Shown here: positions 60,589-64,000 of the stretch, one piece after another | Position numbering within the stretch: position 1 is the stretch's first letter | Layout: each line of letters starts with the position of its first letter | Source of the DNA: JAGRKR01 sp041397725 | GTDB lineage: Bacteria > Pseudomonadota > Alphaproteobacteria > Rhizobiales > Hyphomicrobiaceae | Direction of reading: 5' to 3' | Assembly: GCA_041397725.1 (NCBI GenBank) | Contig: JAWKVZ010000009.1 | Location: forward strand, 107,329 to 171,328 | Length of the DNA stretch: 64,000 nt | Translations under genes and position numbers: made by a program | Notes under the pieces: generated by a model | Databases searched by the model: none | The model's input: only the letters and a program-made list of their open reading frames with translations | Told to the model about the DNA's origin: nothing

Positions 60589-62733
60589 ATGCCGGATATC
60601 CGGGCGTTGCTGTGGCCGAATGCCGTCGCCGTCGTCGGGGCGACGAACGACCAGTCGAAACTGCGCGGGCGGACGTTCTCGGTCATGCGCGGCCACCCCT
60701 TCGCCGGGCCCGTCTATCCCATAGCGCGCCGTGAGGCGGAGGTCGCCGGGCTCAAGGCCTATCCGGCGATCGCCGACGTGCCCCAGCAGGTCGATCTCGC
60801 CGTGCTCATCATCCCGGCCGAGCACGTGCCGGCCGAGCTCGAGCGCTGCGGCAAGGCGGGCGTCAAGGCGGCGCACATCATCACGTCCGGGTTCGCCGAG
60901 GAGACGGGCGAGCGGGGACGTGAGTTGCAGGCCGAGCTCCGCCGCGTGCAGGAACGCTACGACATGGCGGTCTGCGGCCCCAACTCGCAGGGCTTCGTCA
61001 ACACTCGCACCGCGCTCTGTCCGACCTTCAGCCCGTCGATGGCCTTGCGCGAGCGTCCCTTGATCTCGACGACGCGCGAGGGCGGCCGCATCGCGGTGCT
61101 GGCGCAGAGCGGCGGCGTCGGGTTCGCCTTTTTCGATCGCGGGGACGCCAAGGGACTGCCCTTCAGCTACGTCGTCACGACCGGCAACGAAGCCTGTCTC
61201 GAGAGCTTCGACATCGTCGACTTCATGCTCGACGAGGGCGAGACGGACGTCTTCATCCTCTTCGTCGAGTCGATCAAGAACCCGGAAACCTTCCGTCGCG
61301 TGGCCGACAAGGCGGCGCGCGCGGGCAAGCCCATCATTTTCACCAAGATCGGGCAATCGGACGCCGGGCGCCGCTCGGCGGCGTCCCATACCGGTTCGCT
61401 CGCCGGCTCCTACAGCGCCTATCGCGCCATGTTCGACCACTACGGCCTGATCGAGGGCCGCGACATGGACGAGATGATCGACATCGCCGCGGCCTTCTCG
61501 TGCAACATGCGGCGGCTGCCGAAAGGGCGCCGGGTGTGCATCGTCTCGGGTTCGGGCGGCGGCGCCGGCTGGATTGCGGATGCATGCGCCGGTGCGGGGC
61601 TGGAGGTGCCGGAGCTCGACCGGCCGACGCGCGACGTCATCGATGCCTACCTGCCGGCCTACGGCACCTCGCAGAACCCGGTGGACGGTACGGCCCAGGC
61701 CATCCGCACGCTCGGCTACGCGCGGCTGGCGGAGCTGGCCTCCCGCTCGCCCATCATCGACGGGGTGGTGGTGGTCACGACGGCGCGCAGCGCGCACTCC
61801 TACGAGCCGGAGAAGGAGCTGCTGTTCGAGGTGGCGCGCGAGTGCCCGAAGCCGCTGGTCATGTGGACCTATACACTGCCCGTCGCCAGCTCCATCGCGC
61901 TGCTCTCCGATGCGGGCTACCCCCTCTACACCGACCTGCAGAATTGCGCCCGCGCCATGGCCGCGATGGCCGACTACGGCGCCTTCCTGGAGCGTTATCG
62001 CTCGGGCGACGGTCCATCCCCGGTCGCCGAGGCGGCCAGGGCCGCGGCCAGGGCCGAGCTCAGCGCTGCCGGCCCGCTTCTCAGCGAAGTGACGGCGCGC
62101 CGCGTGCTGACGCACTACGGCATCGGCGGTCGGGAGGGCGGTGTGCTCGTGACGACGCCCGAGGCGGCCGTCGCCGAGGCGAGGGGCCTTGGCGGGCCGG
62201 TGGTGCTCAAGGTGCAGTCGCCCGACATCCTGCACAAGACCGAGGCGGGCGGCGTGGCCGTCGGGCTCGAGGGCGACGACGCGGTCGCGGCCGCCTATGC
62301 GCGCATCCTGGCGAGCGCCCAGCGCCATGCCCCCGCCGCCCGCATCGAGGGCGTGCTCGTGCAACCCATGGCCGCGGCCGGCCTCGAGATGATCGTTGGC
62401 GTCAGCCGCGACGAGCTGTTCGGGCCGTTGCTCATGGTCGGTCTCGGCGGCATTCATGTCGAGGTGCTCAAGGACGTCGCCTTCGCGCCGGTGCCTCTGA
62501 CGCCGGCCGCCGCCGAGCGTCTCGTGCGGGTCTTGCGCGCGGCGCCGCTGCTCGACGGTGTGCGCGGCGCGCCGGCCGCGGACGTGCCGGCAGTCGTGGA
62601 CATCCTGGTGCGCTTGTCGCACTTTGCCGCTGACAACGCCGACCTCGTGTCGGAGATCGACCTCAATCCCGTGCGCGTCCACGCTTCCGGCCAGGGCGCG
62701 ACCGTGCTGGATGCGCTCATCGCCAAACGCTGA
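60589..62733 (+). CDS. ADP-forming acyl-CoA synthetase (fused alpha-beta type)
   Basis: A 714-residue NDP-forming acyl-CoA synthetase: CoA-binding Rossmann domain (8-130, NAVAVVGATND), succinyl-CoA-ligase-like domains with VLAQSGGVGFAFFDRG, phospho-acceptor His267 in RSAASHTGSLAG, a GSGGGAGWIADAC segment, and a C-terminal ATP-grasp domain (about 500-705) with GGPVVLKVQSPDILHKTEAGGV and EIDLNPVRV. It can make acyl-CoA from acid, CoA and ATP, or run in reverse to gain ATP. It starts 32 nt after the dehydrogenase stop; GCGAGGGG precedes ATG 60589. Confidence 0.9.
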   Translation: MPDIRALLWPNAVAVVGATNDQSKLRGRTFSVMRGHPFAGPVYPIARREAEVAGLKAYPAIADVPQQVDLAVLIIPAEHVPAELERCGKAGVKAAHIITSGFAEETGERGRELQAELRRVQERYDMAVCGPNSQGFVNTRTALCPTFSPSMALRERPLISTTREGGRIAVLAQSGGVGFAFFDRGDAKGLPFSYVVTTGNEACLESFDIVDFMLDEGETDVFILFVESIKNPETFRRVADKAARAGKPIIFTKIGQSDAGRRSAASHTGSLAGSYSAYRAMFDHYGLIEGRDMDEMIDIAAAFSCNMRRLPKGRRVCIVSGSGGGAGWIADACAGAGLEVPELDRPTRDVIDAYLPAYGTSQNPVDGTAQAIRTLGYARLAELASRSPIIDGVVVVTTARSAHSYEPEKELLFEVARECPKPLVMWTYTLPVASSIALLSDAGYPLYTDLQNCARAMAAMADYGAFLERYRSGDGPSPVAEAARAAARAELSAAGPLLSEVTARRVLTHYGIGGREGGVLVTTPEAAVAEARGLGGPVVLKVQSPDILHKTEAGGVAVGLEGDDAVAAAYARILASAQRHAPAARIEGVLVQPMAAAGLEMIVGVSRDELFGPLLMVGLGGIHVEVLKDVAFAPVPLTPAAAERLVRVLRAAPLLDGVRGAPAADVPAVVDILVRLSHFAADNADLVSEIDLNPVRVHASGQGATVLDALIAKR

Positions 62734-62781
62734 CCGGCGCGCGCCTGTCGGCACACCGACCGCAGAAAGGACCCGACGACC

Positions 62782-63588
62782 ATGACGACCCTCAAGCAAT
62801 ACAAGGATATGGGCGTCTCGCTCGACAAGTACGTCGCGACCATCGAGATCCGGCGGCCGCCGCACAACTTCTTCGATTACGCGCTCGTGCAGCAGCTCGC
62901 CGACACCCTGGAGACGCTCGACGAGATGTCTGAGTGCCGCTCCGTGCTGCTGGTGGCGGAAGGTAAGTCGTTCTGCGCCGGCGCCAACTTCGGAGATGGC
63001 AGCCGTATTCAATCCGACGGCAGCGTCGAAGGGCAGCGCAACCGTGTCGACTCGCAGCATCTCTACGTCGAGGCGATCCGTCTCTTCCGCACCAGGAAGC
63101 CCATCGTCGCCGCCATCCAGGGGCCGGCCATCGGCGGCGGTCTCGGTCTGGCGCTCATGCCCGACTTCCGCGTAGCGGCGCCCGAAGCGCGCTTCTCGGC
63201 GAACTTCACCCGCCTCGGCTTCCATCCGGGCTTCGGATTGACCACGACCCTGCCGCGCATCGTCGGCCAGCAGGCGGCGGCCAGGATGTTCTACACGGGC
63301 GAGCGCATCAAGGGGGAGGAGGCTTACCGGATGGGCCTCGCCGACATGCTCGTGCCGCTCGAGAAGCTGCGCGCCGCGGCGTTCGACTTCGCCCGCGACC
63401 TGGCCATCTCCGCCCCGCTCGCCGTCCAGTCGACGCGCGCGACCATGCGTCAGGGGCTCGCCGAGGCCGTGAAGGCGGCGACCGACCATGAGCTGGTCGA
63501 GCAGACCTGGCTGCGCAAGACCGAGGACTTCAAGGAAGGCGTGCGCGCCATGTCGGAGCGTCGCGAGCCGAACTTCTCGGGGAGCTGA
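62782..63588 (+). CDS. Enoyl-CoA hydratase/isomerase family protein, second copy
   Basis: A 268-residue crotonase-fold protein: GKSFCAGANFGDGSR and AIQGPAIGGGLGLALMPDFR form the oxyanion hole, followed by ARFSANFTRLGFHPGFGLTTTLPRIVG. The Glu found at the first catalytic position of typical hydratases is Asn/Thr here (ANFTRLGF), as in several isomerase-like members, so hydration is not assured. An AGAAAGGA site precedes ATG 62782. Last plus-strand gene of the cluster. Confidence 0.88.
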   Translation: MTTLKQYKDMGVSLDKYVATIEIRRPPHNFFDYALVQQLADTLETLDEMSECRSVLLVAEGKSFCAGANFGDGSRIQSDGSVEGQRNRVDSQHLYVEAIRLFRTRKPIVAAIQGPAIGGGLGLALMPDFRVAAPEARFSANFTRLGFHPGFGLTTTLPRIVGQQAAARMFYTGERIKGEEAYRMGLADMLVPLEKLRAAAFDFARDLAISAPLAVQSTRATMRQGLAEAVKAATDHELVEQTWLRKTEDFKEGVRAMSERREPNFSGS

Positions 63589-63606
63589 GCGGCGCTGGCG
63601 GCGCCG

Positions 63607-64000
63607 TCAGATGGCGGCGCTGCCGATCGACATGCCGCCACAGACATAGAGCGCCTGGCCGGTGACGTAGCCCGCGCGCGGGTCCATGAAGAAGGCGATG
63701 GCGTTGGCGATATCGGCGGGCTCGCCGACGCGCCCGACGGGGACGTTGGCGATGCGGCGCTGGACCTCCTCGGAGTCGGCCGGGTTCATGCGCCGCCACA
63801 GCTCCGTCGCCACGGGGCCGGGTCCAATGGCGTTGACCGTTATGCCGTGGCTGCCGAGCTCCAGCGCCCAGACCTTGGTCATGGAGATGAGCGCGCCCTT
63901 GGAGCCGGCATAGGCCGTGCGCAACCGCCGGCCCAGCGCCGCCGAGCTGGCGATGTTGACGATCCGCCCGAAGCGGCGCGCCTTCATGCCCGGCACGACC
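63607..64000 (-). CDS. Short-chain dehydrogenase/reductase, 5' part beyond window
   Basis: The C-terminal half of an SDR enzyme; the frame is open to the right edge. It shows the catalytic Ser in RIVNIASSAALG, Tyr-x3-Lys in YAGSKGAL, a NAIGPGPVATEL segment after the nucleotide-binding part, and the terminal G-x-x-G-R-VGEPADIANAIAFFMDPRAGYVTGQ. Probably a 3-hydroxyacyl-CoA or 3-oxoacyl reductase. It converges on the crotonase gene with only 18 nt between stop codons. Confidence 0.9.
   Translation of the reverse strand, partial: VVPGMKARRFGRIVNIASSAALGRRLRTAYAGSKGALISMTKVWALELGSHGITVNAIGPGPVATELWRRMNPADSEEVQRRIANVPVGRVGEPADIANAIAFFMDPRAGYVTGQALYVCGGMSIGSAAI

Noticed and set aside
60571..63489. 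A 972-codon open frame on the minus strand opposite the acyl-CoA synthetase and crotonase genes
   Set aside because: It is antisense to two well-supported genes, is rich in Arg/His/Asp/Gly with no domain, and is the usual by-product of high-GC third positions.
1..64000. CRISPR array, prophage genes, replication origin or toxin-antitoxin pair
   Set aside because: No regularly spaced repeats, no phage structural or integrase genes, and no dnaA/parAB-type or toxin-antitoxin signatures were seen.

Overview
The window reads as chromosomal DNA of a GC-rich alphaproteobacterium, most likely a member of the Hyphomicrobiales. The grounds are a red-type (form IC) RuBisCO operon with cbbX and a divergent cbbR, orphan periplasmic binding proteins of the TrpX-like family, DivK-like and cyclase-type response regulators, Omp25/31-like outer membrane proteins and a leuA-mreBCD-mrdA-rodA run. 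Genus cannot be settled from the sequence alone.

Layout. 1-2638: an N-acyl-D-amino-acid deacylase (runs off the left edge) behind an SsuD-like flavin monooxygenase. 2782-9752: CbbR and the Calvin-cycle operon cbbF-cbbP-cbbA-cbbL-cbbS-cbbX, with no cbbT between P and A. 9912-14164: an RND efflux permease and its membrane fusion protein. 14165-31000: an accessory stretch holding a signalling block (Crp-type regulator, binding protein, dCache/GAF histidine kinase, CheY-like receiver, receiver-cyclase fusion, small membrane protein), a divergent SUMF1-domain protein, a second binding protein, relics of four insertion sequences, a four-gene YeiH-type membrane module and a FAD oxidase. It abuts the 3' end of a tRNA-Ser(TGA). 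31428-36618: RlpA, the YgiC/YgiB pair, ilvH, a caspase-fold-like protein and ilvC. 36695-42362: a small Cys-rich secreted protein, a secreted esterase and three tandem beta-barrel genes, each with its own terminator. 42363-51065: a PhzF-like protein, a candidate leucine leader peptide, leuA and the rod-shape operon mreB-mreC-mreD-mrdA-rodA. 51319-64000: an acyl-CoA catabolic region (CoA transferase, two crotonases, three acyl-CoA dehydrogenases, an ADP-forming acyl-CoA synthetase, an MmgE/PrpD protein, an SDR) interrupted by a membrane-bound [2Fe-2S] nucleotide cyclase.

How the parts fit. The cbb block gives CO2 fixation. The ilv/leu genes give branched-chain amino acids, and the mre/mrd genes give cell elongation. 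The most interesting reading is that 15.1-28.8 kb forms a cyclic-nucleotide circuit. A kinase is encoded directly after a binding protein, its last codon overlaps a receiver gene, and a receiver-cyclase follows. A Crp-type regulator with a CRP-like recognition helix (R-E-x-x-x-R) lies upstream, and four intergenic sites each match TGTGA-N6-TCACA with at most one mismatch. They lie before the regulator/SUMF1 pair, the binding-protein gene, the small membrane protein and the FAD oxidase. A second, membrane-anchored redox-type cyclase lies at 54.6-56.4 kb. The circuit is an inference from gene order, motifs and sites; it has not been tested.

All positions and motifs were read by eye. No database searches were possible, so family names rest on recognised motifs.
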